A DNA stretch of 64,000 nt from Siphonodentalium dalli (taxonomy: Eukaryota; Mollusca; Scaphopoda; Gadilida; Siphonodentaliidae). The notes under the pieces are model-generated. The model was not told the DNA's origin. It did not search any database and saw nothing but the letters and a program-made list of their open reading frames with translations. Position 1 is the first letter of the stretch, and each line of letters begins with the position of its first letter. Location of the stretch: positions 230,210,961 through 230,274,960 of the forward strand of contig CP136066.1 of the NCBI GenBank assembly GCA_032622095.1, read 5' to 3'. Below are positions 21,898 through 36,300 of the stretch, in pieces. A program made the position numbers and the translations under genes.

Positions 21898-23494
21898 AGA
21901 TCTGTTTATTACATTTCCTCCACTTTTGGGGTAATTGTAATCTCTCGTTTCTTCTCGGTGCATTGAATGTTTATTTCACCGTATACCGGGATATGGTCCG
22001 ACATGCTTGACTCTGTTTTATCCAGGGTTAGGGTTGAAGTTAAGATGTCTTTTTGCTTTCTTATTGTAGAGTATGTAATCGATCTCTGCCGTATATATAC
22101 CATTAACATGGTAGAGGGTGGTTTTGCCTATTTGTTTTGTTGACAGTTGCTCTTCTCATTTGAACTTGGTGAGGAGGATATCCCGCTCGTTTTGTTGATG
22201 TCGAGTCAGCGAGGAATTTAAGTCTCCACATAAAGCAAAAGTTAAAATTGATGTTCCACAATTAAATGACACATGTTGATTTCAAAGTGCTAGCAGGGAT
22301 GCGTTATATTCGTCCCTAAATAGGGAAAGTATGAAAATGTAAACACTATTACCCGTTTTCCAAGAATTTAACAGAGCGAATGGTTCTTCTTAATAGACGC
22401 TACTTCGCGTGGATTCCAAGCATACCCACACTCTCTGGTTGGCTCCCTGCTGCCATCTTCCAATTAAAAGTTTCTTCAAAACGTATTTCATGAATATTAA
22501 TGAGCGTTTCTTGGAATTGGTTAATCTTTCCATTAATCTATACTCTGACGCATGCGCATTGGAAGTGTTTACATCCCCAATACGGCGAGTTCCAATTCTG
22601 AATTAACCTGGGTATTCCCCGGAAGTTCAAGGTCGTTTATCCCTCGGTTTGATGATCATTACATTAAATATTGTCTTGCTGCATAAAACCTGTTATGATT
22701 TAGACATAACTTGCATATATGCAGATATAATGCAAATGGGAGGGTCAGTAATCAGTTCCATGGCAACGATTCGATTTCCTCCGTCAGGGAGTTTTCTGAA
22801 TTTTACATCAATTTGTCTGTTTAGTAAAATGGCTACGCCCCCATATCCTCGTGGGACTTGGTAAGGTGGTATTGGGCTGTTGTCATCTACTGCTTTGACA
22901 TGAAATATATGTTTTGTCGATATAGGATATCGGCAGTTTTGAGACATTCTTGAACATAGATGGAATTACTGTTGATGTTCTTGACGTTGAGTGTTAGAAC
23001 GAGTTTCGAAGGTGCGGTTGTTGTTTCCACCTGGCGGTCGACGCCCTGCCGTGGGACAAAAAAGACTGGGATTGGTTTTGCTCTACTGCGACCTGCGTAC
23101 TGTCCGCTGTCTGCTGGGGCTGTTTTGTGTCAGCACAAACATTGGTCAGGTTGGGTGAGAGTTGAATACTATCTTGTAGGAGTTGAATACTATCTTGTAG
23201 GAGTTGAATGTCTACTTCCAGCGTTCGCCTGGGTTTTGTTCATGGATGTTGCTGCTTCTTGGAGGTTGTCCAGTGTAACTGTTGGTGTTGGGTGTACATT
23301 CTAGGATGGTTCGTACTCTGCGTCTTTCCGTACACGCCTATCTCTCTCCAGTTTCTAAATCTGGGGGGTCGGTAGTGTTGATTTTGAGTGTCGGTCACAT
23401 TTGTTTTTCCTCCTCGCTGTAAGCGTTCTGAGTACTGTGTATTTTGCACTGTTGGAGGTGCTTGTTCTCTTATGTTGCGGTGGAGGACCACCAC
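21898..23494 (-). pseudogene. Family B LINE: N-terminal region and endonuclease
   Basis: Minus-strand blocks: a proline- and glutamine-rich piece (23240-23494), an endonuclease block with RGYGGVAILLNRQIDVKF, NRIVAMEL and CIISAYMQ (22693-22947), and the endonuclease end with MSDHIPVYGEI (about 22005-22040), containing the canonical SDH-P motif. Frames are broken between the blocks. A 21-bp unit is repeated about 2.5 times at 23161-23210. The RT half continues beyond the MITE at 21536-21897. Confidence 0.8.
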
Positions 23495-23510
23495 CTAACA
23501 TGATTAGTGA

Positions 23511-25392
23511 TTAAAGCGAGGTAACTCTAAAACCACGTCGGTAGCATAATGATGATTCAACATTCTCGCTCTCATGACTTGTGTGTTGTTTGAGATAATT
23601 ATGTCTGGAGACCCATCTTGAACTGGAAAGTTTGTATGGCCAGAAATCGTCGCTCAATATATAATCGGCATCGTCAACAGACACATTTATCGTCAACAGA
23701 CACATTTATCGTCAACAGACACATTTATCGTCAACAGAGAATGTGGCAGAGAATGAGCTTATACCCTTAGAGTTGAAGGAACGAATAACTGAAAACGTGA
23801 TGTTCTACTCTTCCAAATAATCATTGATGCGCTCCGCATTGCAAAAACTGGGTATGTTCTTCACAAAAACGCGCATGGTTTTCAGTGGATTGGCGTTGGA
23901 AAATTAGTATATATGTATGGTTCCCGGAATCAATTATACGATAGTCACTAGTGAACGATATGGCAATCATCGATGATATAAATACTAAAATTGACGATCT
24001 ACATGTATTATTTGTAACTAAATCTAAACACACGTGTGTGACTGTGGAGACATCAACCTTTTATTTCAGCGTTGCGATCAATTAGTTTACTACAACCAAC
24101 AAGGTTTCACACGAGATTGCGCTGTCATTACTCCTGACGAAAATAAGCTAGTAGCGTTGTCAGAATAAAACTCGGAATATATTCATCGAATTTCAACATG
24201 CCATCGACCCGGAACCATATGTACATATCTATTGTATAATATTTCTATATATCTATTGTTTATATAATTCTATATCTCAATATCCTTATGTTATACATGT
24301 ATTAACTTGGATGAGAGAATAAAGCATATATCATGAATTCTTTTGTAGCGTCTTGCGTTGCTTTGTCTGTTGGTGTCTGCTTCTATTTTAAGATATCACC
24401 GAAAGAAGACATTGTGCCGGCGTGGCTAGACAATTTGCGTTCAATATTTTTACAGCTTTCTTCTATCTCGACCAAACCTTTGTCTGCGTGCTTGAAGTCA
24501 CGTTTAATATACATTTTATGGTCAGCATAATCAGACATGTGATGTTCGAAAGACGTTTGTTGTTCGTCAGACCACTCACATAGGGATGTCACCTTGGTTT
24601 CTAATGAGCTCATGCGTTGAACAAGTTTTGGTATAGTGTACAATGTTGAGAGCTTAGATTCAATAGACGAAAGACGGGAATCGATATTTGCAACCATGAC
24701 TTTGAGTAAGGGTAATTCAAACATCGTTGTCTTGTGATTTGAAACTCTGTCAGTGTTTATATCCACGAGTTCGTGATGTACGTCCATTAATGTGTTCGCC
24801 AACGACTGTGGAGGCATAGGTTCATTTGTGTTTGGAGAGTCAATGTCTTTAGTGCTTTGTGAACCGGGAGGCTGGACGCGCGATTTTCCTTTACTCATTT
24901 TATCAGCAATCAAGGCAAAATTTCCATCCAGTAAAAACATGATTATGTTAAATATGTCCAATCTGAGTTTAGATGCAACAGACTTTGTCGGTGCTTGAGA
25001 TGATTTAACTCCCTTCTTAGGAATTGCATCGGTTCAGAGTTTGTAAGAGGGAGATGACCTGATAAGTCGAAAAACGAATAGTCTCACACGCTCAAGCATT
25101 TCCACGTTATAATTCAAAATCGAGAACGTCTCAATTATGTCATCTCTGATGAAGCTATTGAAATGGTCCTTAATTGACTCCAGTGTCTGCACTGCCTCAA
25201 GCTCCCCTTCGAAAGGATGTTGATCAGACAAAAATATTTGTGAGTCATGTTCATTCAAGTGTTGCACTAAAGACCTCAGTGGATTCTGTTGACTAGGAAA
25301 TGAGTTGGCCTCATTGGTGGAATCGTTGCTTCGAGCTGTTGGGGGAGCACATTGCTCAACGGGACAACAGAGTCAGAGTCTTCCCTATCCAT
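23511..25392 (-). pseudogene. Family A LINE relic: ORF1
   Basis: Minus strand: a start-like ATG at 25392 (MDREDSDS), a block aligning with the ORF1 N-terminal domain (25034-25267), a coiled-coil block (24383-24961) that aligns near MDIFNIIMFLLDGNF with the intact ORF1, and the C-terminal motif SDDFWPYKLSSSRW (about 23620-23665). Frames are broken between them, and about 700 bp between 23706 and 24382 is poorly alignable. It is the 5' part of the element whose ORF2 resumes at about 18997. Confidence 0.75.
23671..23739. repeat. 19-bp tandem repeat, about 3.5 copies
   Basis: ATCGTCAACAGACACATTT is repeated head to tail three times plus a partial copy, within the ORF1 relic. Confidence 0.9.
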
Positions 25393-26369
25393 GGATAAAC
25401 CTAATTAAAACAAACACAATATGTGCCATCAAGCGAGGTGCGCATTTATTATAGACGACGTTTAGTAGAATGCATTATAATTACACAATTCTTATATATG
25501 GTGCATATGTCTATATGTTACAATAACATATATCAAAATATTTCCAAAGTTCTGCTCAACACCATATAACTGTGCTAAACTTAGTTAATATCCTATTCTA
25601 AAACAATAGATCCACAAATAGGGTTTTTTAAGGGAAAAAACTATGGAAACCTGTCTCCCGAAACTGTACACGCTATGTACTGCTACGCAACTCGGATGGT
25701 GTCAGGAGTTCACATAAATAAATAAAAAACTAATAATGAATTATTTTGTAATTTTATTTGTTTACTGCTCAGCGCTATGCTTGAAACTGATGTCAACGCC
25801 CGATCTATCGATCGATAACACAACTAATTAACACCACTGTCACGATTCTCATTTGCCACAATAATTGTTTACCCTATCGACCGGTAGAAGACAAGATTTT
25901 CCCGCTAAACTCACGTAACGCGGGGAAATAATATGTATGTGTGCTCGTGGGCTTATTACCGGTGGGTGATTGGGTTTGATCAGAACGACATTCACACTGC
26001 GCCATTAAAGAGATTGACATACAGTTTATGTATGTATACAGAGTGTGATGACATGGGCTTGTGAGTTTCACCCCACACAGCTTCGGTCAAATGTTTCAAC
26101 AGTTGGAAATTTCATACCTGACACAATATTAATTTGTGTACTTATCTAGAAAGTTGTTATACGCTTCCTTGTATAAACATGTGTATGGCATGTTTAGAAA
26201 TAATTGCAATTGTCGTCATTTTAATTTTGGTGTCAGTATGAGCTAAAACGTACATTTGGGATACCAAAAGTCCAAAAGGTATCAGTCTCCATGATAAAAC
26301 TCCATTCCAATACTGCAATATATATGTTGTATTCTGAATATACAGCCTTCCAGAAGTAATCCTACCTAC
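25393..26369. other. No supported gene
   Basis: This is AT-rich intergenic or LINE 5' UTR sequence with no recognisable ORF, tandem repeat or RNA gene. Confidence 0.5.
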
Positions 26370-26485
26370 TCACCGCATAGAAAGATATGGGTAATATGTC
26401 ACCGCATAGAAAGATATGGGTAATATGTCACCGCATAGAAAGATATGGGTAATATGTCACCGCATAGAAAGATATGGGTAATATG
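26370..26485. repeat. 29-bp tandem repeat, 4 copies
   Basis: TCACCGCATAGAAAGATATG and the nine bases after it are repeated exactly four times in a row. Confidence 0.95.
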
Positions 26486-27108
26486 ACTGCTCCTCTAACA
26501 TGGGATAACTACCTCGTCTTACAAGCAATTGTTCAGTCACTTCTGGAAATTACGAGGGCACATGGGGTGACACGACACTCCAGTACCATACCATACAGAG
26601 TAACCCACAATCGAAATATAAAGGAACAGGGTTTGATAGTTTTAGGTGATTTACCACATCGCTGTTATATTCGTTGTTAGAAATGCCGCTTAGTGCCTTG
26701 GCTTTGCTTTGCAAGTTATCTACTGCTAGTACAAGCAATACATTCCACCGGTAAGCAACTGACAAACTACAAAAGGGAAATCAACCAAGTGCCCATCTCC
26801 TTGTGTGCGAAATAAGTGTCATGGAAAATAATCGGTAAACTTCAACGAGACTATTGTGGGATGATGAAACTGAATGAACCTGTACCCTGGTGACTTTACC
26901 CTAATATCGATACCCTGGTAGATTAACTCTGGTACAATTTCTCTAGTAGAATCTCACATGCATGTTAACGTCCCGATACAACACCTTGGTGAAATATATG
27001 ATGGGAACATCTAACTGGAGTAAAAATACATGGTCTACATGGGTGCGTATACTAAGGTGAACAGAGTAAAATTACCTTGTTCCAATCACCCTGGTAACCA
27101 CAGAATAA
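26486..27108. other. No supported gene; lead-in to satellite
   Basis: No gene is seen. From about 26880 words such as TACCCTGGT recur irregularly (26881, 26908, 27087) and may be degenerate precursors of the satellite that starts at about 27110. Confidence 0.4.
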
Positions 27109-27531
27109 CAGTGTTATACCATGGTTTACCAGAGTGTTTTACCATGGTTTACCAGAGTGTTTTACCATGGTTTACTAGAGTGTTTTACAATAGTTTACCA
27201 GAGGGTTTTACCATGGTTTACCAGAGGGTGTTAACATGGATTACCAGAGTGTTTTACCATGGTTTACCAGTGTGTTTTACCATGGTTTACCAGAGTGTTT
27301 TACCATGGTTTACCAGAGTGTTTTACAATGGTTTACCATAGTGTTTTACCATGGTTTATCAGAGTGTTTTACCATGGTTTATCAGAGTGTTTTACCATGG
27401 TTTATCAGAGTGTTTTACCATGGTTTATCAGAGTGTTTTACCGTGGTTTACCAGAGTGTTTTACAATGGTTTACCAGAGTGTCTTACCATGGTTTACCAT
27501 AGTGTTTTACCATCGTTTACCAGAGTGTTTT

Positions 27532-30500
27532 ACCCGTGGTTTACCAGAGTGTTTTACCATGGTTTACCAGAGTGTTTTACCGTGGTTTACCAGAGTGTTT
27601 TACCATGGTTTACCAGAGTGTTTTACCGATGTTTACCAGAATGTTTTACCATGGTTTACCCGAGTGTTTTACCATGGTTTATCAGAGTGTTTTACCATGG
27701 TTTACCAGAGTGTTTTACCATGGTTTACCAGAGTGTTTTACCCGTGGTTTACCAGAGTGTTTACCATGGTTTACCGGAGTGTTTTACCATGGTTTACCAG
27801 AGTGTCTTACCATGGTTTACCAGAGTGTTTTACCATGTTTCATCAGAGTGTTTTACCGTGGTTTACCAGAGTGTTTACCATGGTTTACCAGAGTGTTTTA
27901 CCGTTGTTTACCAGAATGTTTTACCGTGGTTTACCAGAGTGTTCTACCATGGTTTAACAGAGTGTTTTACCGTGGTTTACCAGAGTGTTTTACCGTGGTT
28001 TACCAGAGTGTTCTACCATGGTTTAAAAGAGTGTTTTACCGTGGTTTACCAGAGGGTTTCCCATGGTTTACCAGAGTGTTTACCATGGTTTACCAGAGTG
28101 TTTTACCATGGTTTACCAGAGTGTTCTACCATGGTTTAAAAGAGTGTTTTACCGTGGTTTACCAGAGGGTTTCCCATGGTTTACCAGAGTGTTTACCATG
28201 GTTTACCAGAGTGTTTTACCATGGTTTACCCGAGTGTTCTACCGTGGTTTAACAGAGTGTTTTACCCGTGGTTTACCAGAGTGTTTTACCGTGGTTTACC
28301 AGAGTGTTCTACCATGGTTTACCAGAGGGTTTCCCATGGTTTACCAGAGTGTTTTACCATGGTTTACCAGAGTGTTTTACCATGGTTTAACAGAGTGTTT
28401 TACCGTGGTTTACCAGAGTGTTTTACCGTGGTTTACCAGAGGGTTTCCCCATGGTTTACCAGAGTGTTTTACCATGGTTTACCCGAGTGTTTTACCATGG
28501 TTTATCAGAGTGTTTTACCATGGTTTACCATAGTGATTTACCATGGTTTACCAGAGTGTTTTACCATTGTTTACCAGTGTGTTTTACCATGGTTTACCTG
28601 AGTGTTTTACCATGGTTTATCAGAGTGTTTTACCATGGTTTATCAGAGTGTTTTACCATGGTTTACCATAGCGATTTACCATGGTTTACCAGAGTGTTTT
28701 ACCATTGTTTACCAGTGTGTTTTACCATGGTTTACCTGAGTGTTTTACCATGGTTTACCCGAGTGTTTTACCATGTTTTATCAGAGTGTTTTACCATGGT
28801 TTACCTGAGTGTTTTACCATGGTTTACCAGAGGGTTTTACCATGGTTTACCAGAGTGTTTTACCATGGTTTACCCGAGTGTTTTACCATGTTTTATCAGA
28901 GTGTTTTACCATGGTTTACCCGAGTGTTTTACCATGGTTTACCCGAGTGTTTTACCATGTTTTATCAGAGTGTTTTACCATGGTTTACCTGAGTGTTTTA
29001 CCATGGTTTACCAGAGGGTTTTACCATGGTTTACCAGAGTGTTTTACCATGTTTTATCAGAGTGTTTTACCATGGTTTACCTGAGTGTTTTACCATGGCT
29101 TACCCGAGTGTTTTACCATGTTTTATCAGAGTGTTTTACCATGGTTTACCTGAGTGTTTTACCATGGTTTACCAGAGGGTTTTACCATGGTTTACCAGAG
29201 TGTTTTACCATTGTTTACCAGTGTGTTTTACCATGGTTTATCAGAGTGTTTTACCATGGTTTACCAGAGGGTTTTACTGTTGTTTATCAGAATGTTTTAC
29301 CATGGTTTACCAGAGAGTTTTACCACGGTTTATCAGAGTGTTTACCACGGTTCAACATAGTGTTTTTACCATGGTCTACCAGAGTGTTTTACCATGCTTT
29401 AACAAAGTATTTTACCGTGGTTTTACCAGAGTGTTTTACCATGGTTTACCAGAGTGTTTTACCGTGGTTTATCAAAGTGTTCTACCATGGTTTACCAGAG
29501 TGTTTTATGATGGTTTACCAGAGTGTTTTATCGTGGTTTATCAGAGTGTTTTATCATGGTTTAACAAAGTGTTTTACCATGGTTTACCAGAGTGTTTTAC
29601 CATGGTTTACCTGAGGGTTTTACCGTGGTTTTCCAGAGTATTTTACCATGGTTTACCAGAGTATTTTACCATGGTTTACCAGAGTGTTTTATGATGGCTT
29701 ACCAGAGTGTTTACCATGGTTTACCAGAGTGTTTTACCATGGTTTACCAGAGTGTTTTACCCTGGTTTACCAGAGTGTTTTACCCTGGTTTACCAGAGTG
29801 TTTTACCATGGTTTACCTGAGTGTTTTACCCTGGTTTACCAGAGTGTTTTTCCCTGGTTTACCAGAGTGTTTTACCATGGTTTACCAGAGTGTTTTACCA
29901 TGGTTTACCAGAGTGTTTTACCCTGGTTTACCAGAGTGTTTTTCCCTGGTTTGCCAGAGCGTTTTACCATGGTTTAACAAAGTGTTTTACCATGGTTTAC
30001 CAGAGTGTTTTACCATGGTTTACCAGAGGGTTTTACCATGGTTTACCAGAGTGTTTTACCATGTTTTATCAGAGTGTTTTACCATGGTTTACCTGAGTGT
30101 TTTACCATGGCTTACCCGAGTGTTTTACCATGTTTTATCAGAGTGTTTTACCATGGTTTACCTGAGTGTTTTACCATGGTTTACCAGAGGGTTTTACCAT
30201 GGTTTACCAGAGTGTTTTACCATTGTTTACCAGTGTGTTTTACCATGGTTTATCAGAGTGTTTTACCATGGTTTACCAGAGGGTTTTACTGTTGTTTATC
30301 AGAATGTTTTACCATGGTTTACCAGAGAGTTTTACCACGGTTTATCAGAGTGTTTACCACGGTTCAACATAGTGTTTTACCATGGTCTACCAGAGTGTTT
30401 TACCATGCTTTAACAAAGTATTTTACCGTGGTTTACCAGAGTGTTTTACCATGGTTTACCAGAGTGTTTTACCGTGGTTTATCAAAGTGTTCTACCATGG

Positions 30501-32519
30501 TTTACCAGAGTGTTTTATGATGGTTTACCAGAGTGTTTTATCGTGGTTTATCAGAGTGTTTTATCATGGTTTAACAAAGTGTTTTACCATGGTTTACCAG
30601 AGTGTTTTACCATGGTTTACCTGAGGGTTTTACCGTGGTTTTCCAGAGTATTTTACCATGGTTTACCAGAGTATTTTACCATGGTTTACCAGAGTGTTTT
30701 ATGATGGCTTACCAGAGTGTTTACCATGGTTTACCAGAGTGTTTTACCATGGTTTACCAGAGTGTTTTACCCTGGTTTACCAGAGTGTTTTACCCTGGTT
30801 TACCAGAGTGTTTTACCATGGTTTACCTGAGTGTTTTACCCTGGTTTACCAGAGTGTTTTTCCCTGGTTTACCAGAGTGTTTTACCATGGTTTACCAGAG
30901 TGTTTTACCATGGTTTACCAGAGTGTTTTACCCTGGTTTACCAGAGTGTTTTTCCCTGGTTTGCCAGAGCGTTTTACCATGGTTTAACAAAGTGTTTTAC
31001 CATGGTTTACCAGAGTGTTTTACCATGGTTTACCTGAGGGTTTTACCATGGTTTAACAAAGTGTTTTTACCATGGTTTACCAGAGTGTTTTACCATGGTT
31101 TACCTGAGTGTTTTACCATGGTTTACCAGAGTGTTTTACCGTGGTTTACCAGAGTGTTTTACCATGGTTTACCAGAGTGTTTTACCATGGTTTACCCGAG
31201 TATTTTACCGTGGTTTACCTGAGGGTTTTACCGTGGTTTACCAGAGTATTTTACCATGGTTTACCTGAGTGTTTTACCGTGGTTTACCAGAGTGTTTTAC
31301 CGTGGTTTACATGAGTGTTTTACCATGGTTTATCGGAGAGTTATACCGTGGTTTACCAGAGTATTTTACCATGGTTTACCTGAGTGTTTTACCGTGGTTT
31401 ACATGAGTGTTTTACCATGGTTTATCGGAGAGTTATACCGTGGTTTACCTGAGTGTTTTACCATGGTTTACCAGTGTGTTTTACCATGGTTTACCAGAGT
31501 ATTTTACCATGGTTTACCAGAGTATTTTACCATGGTTTACCAGAGTGTCTTACCATGGTTTATCAGCGTGTTTTACCGTGGTTTACCAGAGTGTTTTACC
31601 CTGGTTTACCAGAGTGTTTTACCCTGGTTTAACAGAGTGTTTTACCCTGGTTTACCAGAGTGTTTACCATGGTTTACCAGAGTGTTTACCGTGGTTTACC
31701 AGTGTTTTACCCTGGTTTACCAGTTTGTTTTACCCTGGTTTACCAGAGTGTTTTACCATGGTTTACCTGAGTGTTTTACCCTGGTTTACCAGAGTGTTTT
31801 TCCCTGGTTTACCAGAGTGTTTTACCATGGTTTACCAGAGAGTTTTACCCTGGTTTACCAGAGTGTTTTACCCTGGTTTACCAGAGTGTTTTACCCTGGT
31901 TTACCAGAGTGTTTTACCATGGTTTACCAGAGTGTTTTACCATGGTTTACCAGAGTGTTTTACCATGGTTTACCAGAGTGTTTTAACCTGGTTTACCAGA
32001 GTGTTTTACCCCTGGTTTACCAGAGTGTTTTACCCTCGTTTACCATAGTGTTTTACCCTGGTTTACCAGAGTGTTTTACCATGGTTTACCTGAGTGTTTT
32101 ACCCTGGTTTACCAGAGTGTTTTTCCCTGGTTTACCAGAGTGTTTTACCATTGTTTACCAGAGTGTTTTACCCTGGTTTACCAGAGTGTTTTACCCTGGT
32201 TTACCAGAGTGTTTTACCCTGGTTTACCAGAGTGTTTTACCATGGTTTACCTGAGGGTTTTACCATGGTTTACCTGAGGGTTTTACCATGGTTTACCTGA
32301 GGGTTTTACCATGGTTTACCAGAGTGTTTTACCATGGTTTACCAGAGTGTTTTACCATGGTTTACCAGAGTGTTTTACCCTGGTTTACCAGAGTGTTTTT
32401 CCCTGGTTTACCAGAGTGTTTTACCATGGTTTACCTGAGTGTTTTACCATGGTTTACCTGAGGGTTTTACCATGGTTTACCTGAGGGTTTTACCGTGGTT
32501 TACCAGAGTATTTTACCAT
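27532..32519. repeat. Satellite higher-order block 1
   Basis: The order of variant units, such as TTACCCGTGG at 27531 followed by ACCGATGTTTACCAGAATG, is repeated in block 2 about 5.84-5.88 kb downstream. Within block 1 a further copy of about 1.01 kb (44 units) is present: the variant order from 28993 recurs from 30005, and from 29592 recurs from 30602. Confidence 0.8.
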
Positions 32520-33374
32520 GGTTTACCATAGTGTTTTACCATGGTTTATCAGCGTGTTTTATCGTGGTTTACCAGAGTGTTTTACCCTGGTTTCCCAGAG
32601 TGTTTTTCCCTGGTTTACCAGAGTGTTTTACCATGGTTTACCTGAGTGTTTTACCATGGTTTACCATGGTTTACCTGAGGGTTTTTACCGTGGTTTACCA
32701 GAGTATTTTACCATGGTTTACCATAGTGTTTTACCATGGTTTATCAGCGTGTTTTACCATGGTTTACCAGAGTGTTTTACCATGGTTTACCTGAGTGTTT
32801 TACCATGGTTTACCTGAGGGTTTTACCATGGTTTACCTGAGGGTTTTACCGTGGTTTACCAGAGTGTTTTACCGTGGATTACCAGAGTGTTTTACTTTGG
32901 TTTACCAGAATATTTTACCAAGGTTTACCGGAGGGTTTTTTTATGGTTTACAATAGGGTTTTACCGTGGTTTACCAGACTGTTTTACCATGGTTTATCAT
33001 AGTTTTTACCATGTTTTATCAGATTGTTTTACCATGGTTTACCAGAGTGATTTACCATGGTTTGCCAGAGAGTTTTACCATGGTTTACCAGAGTTTTTAC
33101 CATGGTTTACCAGAGTGTTTGACCATGGTCTACCAGAGTGTTTTACCATGGTTTACCAGAATATTTTACCATGGCTTACCAGAGTGTTTTACCGTGGTTT
33201 ACCAGAGGGTTTTATCATGGTTTACCATATTGTTTTACCATGGTTTACCAGAGTGTTTTACCGTGGTTTACCAGAGGGTTTTACCGTGGTTTAACAGAGT
33301 GTTTTACCGTGGTTTACCAGAGTGTCTTACCATGGTTTTTCATAGTGTTTTACCATGGTTTACCAGAGTGTTTT

Positions 33375-36300
33375 ACCCGTGGTTTACCAGAGTGTTTTAC
33401 CATGGTTTACCAGAGTGTTTTACCGTGGTTTACCAGAGTGTTTTACCATGGTTTACCAGAGTGTTTTATCGATGTTTACCAGAATGTTTTACCATGGTTT
33501 ACCCGAGTGTTTTACCATGGTTTATCAGAGTGTTTTACCATGGTTTACCAGAGTGTTTTACCATGGTTTACCAGAGTGTTTTACCCGTGGTTTACCAGAG
33601 TGTTTACCATGGTTTACCGGAGTGTTTTACCATGGTTTACCAGAGTGTCTTACCATGGTTTACCAGAGTGTTTTACCATGTTTCATCAGAGTGTTTTACC
33701 GTGGTTTACCAGAGTGTTTACCATGGTTTACCAGAGTGTTTTACCGTTGTTTACCAGAATGTTTTACCTTGGTTTACCAGAGTGTTCTACCATGGTTTAA
33801 CAGAGTGTTTTACCGTGGTTTACCAGAGTGTTTTACCGTGGTTTACCAGAGTGTTCTACCGTGGTTTACCAGAGTGTTTTACCGTGGTTTACCAGAGGGT
33901 TTCCCATGGTTTACCAGAGTGTTTACCATGGTTTACCAGAGTGTTTTACCATGGTTTACCCGAGTGTTCTACCATGGTTTAACAGAGTGTTTTACCGTGG
34001 TTTACCAGAGTGTTTTACCGTGGTTTACCAGAGGGTTTCCCATGGTTTACCAGAGTGTTTACCATGGTTTACCAGAGTGTTTTACCATGGTTTACCCGAG
34101 TGTTCTACCATGGTTTAACAGAGTGTTTTACCCGTGGTTTACCAGAGTGTTTTACCGTGGTTTACCAGAGTGTTCTACCATGGTTTACCAGAGGGTTTCC
34201 CATGGTTTACCAGAGTGTTTTACCATGGTTTACCAGAGTGTTTTACCATGGTTTAACAGAGTGTTTTACCGTGATTTACCAGAGTGTTTTACCGTGGTTT
34301 ACCAGAGGGTTTCCCATGGTTTACCACAGTGTTTTACCATGGTTTACCCGAGTGTTTTACCATGGTTTATCAGAGTGTTTTACCATGGTTTACCATAGTG
34401 ATTTACCATGGTTTACCAGAGTGTTTTACCATTGTTTACCAGTGTGTTTTACCATGGTTTACCTGAGTGTTTTACCATGGTTTATCAGAGTGTTTTACCA
34501 TGGTTTATCAGAGTGTTTTACCATGGTTTACCATAGTGATATACCATGGTTTACCAGAGTGTTTTACCATTGTTTACCAGTGTGTTTTACCATGATTTAC
34601 CTGAGTGTTTTACCATGGTTTACCCGAGTGTTTTACCATGTTTTATCAGAGTGTTTTACCATGGTTTACCTGAGTGTTTTACCATGGTTTACCAGAGGGT
34701 TTTACCATGGTTTACCAGAGTGTTTTACCATGGTTTACCCGAGTGTTTTACCATGTTTTATCAGAGTGTTTTACCATGGTTTACCCGAGTGTTTTACCAT
34801 GGTTTACCCGAGTGTTTTACCATGTTTTTTCAGAGTGTTTTACCATGGTTTACCTGAGTGTTTTACCATGGTTTACCAGAGGGTTTTACCATGGTTTACC
34901 AGAGTGTTTTACCATGTTTTATCAGAGTGTTTTACCATGGTTTACCTGAGTGTTTTACCATGGCTTACCCGAGTGTTTTACCATGTTTTATCAGAGTGTT
35001 TTACCATGGTTTACCTGAGTGTTTTACCATGGTTTACCAGAGGGTTTTACCATGGTTTACCAGAGTGTTTTATCATTGTTTACCAGTGTGTTTTAACACG
35101 GTTTATCAGAGTGTTTTACCATGGTTTACCAGAGGGTTTTACTGTTGTTTATCCGAATGTTTTACCATGGTTTACCAGAGAGTTTTACTACGGTTTATCA
35201 GAGTGTTTACCACGGTTCAACATAGTGTTTTACCATGGTCTACCAGAGTGTTCTACCATGGTTTAACAGAGTGTTTTACCATGCTTTAACAAAGTATTTT
35301 GCCGTGGTTTACCAGAGTGTTTTACCATGGTTTACCAGAGTGTTTTACCGTGGTTTATCAAAGTGTTCTACCATGGTTTACCAGAGTGTTTTATGATGGT
35401 TTTACCAGAGTGTTTTATCGTGGTTTATCAGAGTGTTTTATCATGGTTTAACAAAGTGTTTTACCATGGTTTACCAGAGTGTTTTACCATGGTTTACCTG
35501 AGTGTTTTACCGTGGTTTACCAGAGTATTTTACCATGGTTTACCAGAGTATTTTACCATGGTTTACCAGAGTGTTTTATGATGGCTTACCAGAGTGTTTA
35601 CCAGAGTGTTTTACCATGGTTTACCAGAGTGTTTTACCCTGGTTTACCAGAGTGTTTTACCCTGGTTTACCAGAGTGTTTTTACCATGGTTTACCTGAGT
35701 GTGTTTTACCCTGGTTTACCAGAGTGTTTTTCCCTGGTTTACCAGAGTGTTTTACCATGGTTTACCAGAGTGTTTTACCATGGTTTACCAGAGTGTTTTA
35801 CCCTGGTTTACCAGAGTGTTTTTCCCTGGTTTGCCAGAGCGTTTTACCATGGTTTAACAAAGTGTTTTACCATGGTTTACCAGAGTGTTTTACCATGGTT
35901 TACCTGAGGGTTTTACCATGGTTTAACAAAGTGTTTTACCATGGTTTACCAGAGTGTTTTACCATGGTTTACCTGAGTGTTTTACCATGGTTTACCAGAG
36001 TGTTTTACCGTGGTTTACCAGAGTGTTTTACCATGGTTTACCAACGTGTTTTACCATGGTTTACCCGAGTATTTTACCGTGGTTTACCTGAGTGTTTTAC
36101 CGTGGTTTACCAGAGTATTTTACCATGGTTTACCTGAGTGTTTTACCGTGGTTTACCAGAGTGTTTTACCGTGGTTTACATGAGTGTTTTACCATGGTTT
36201 ATCGGAGAGTTATACCGTGGTTTACCAGAGTATTTTACCATGGTTTACCTGAGTGTTTTACCGTGGTTTACATGAGTGTTTTACCATGGTTTATAGGAGA

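Larger units (their letters stand above)
19031..23505 (-). mobile_element. Family B LINE, decayed, nested in the family A relic
   Basis: On the minus strand a second, unrelated-looking LINE fills the gap between ORF1 (23511-25392) and ORF2 (up to about 18997) of the family A relic; in the intact family A copy these lie only about 45 bp apart. It carries a proline-rich N-terminal stretch, an APE endonuclease, an RT and a zinc-knuckle end, in that order. Exact ends and target duplications are not identified; the limits given are the neighbours' edges. Confidence 0.8.
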
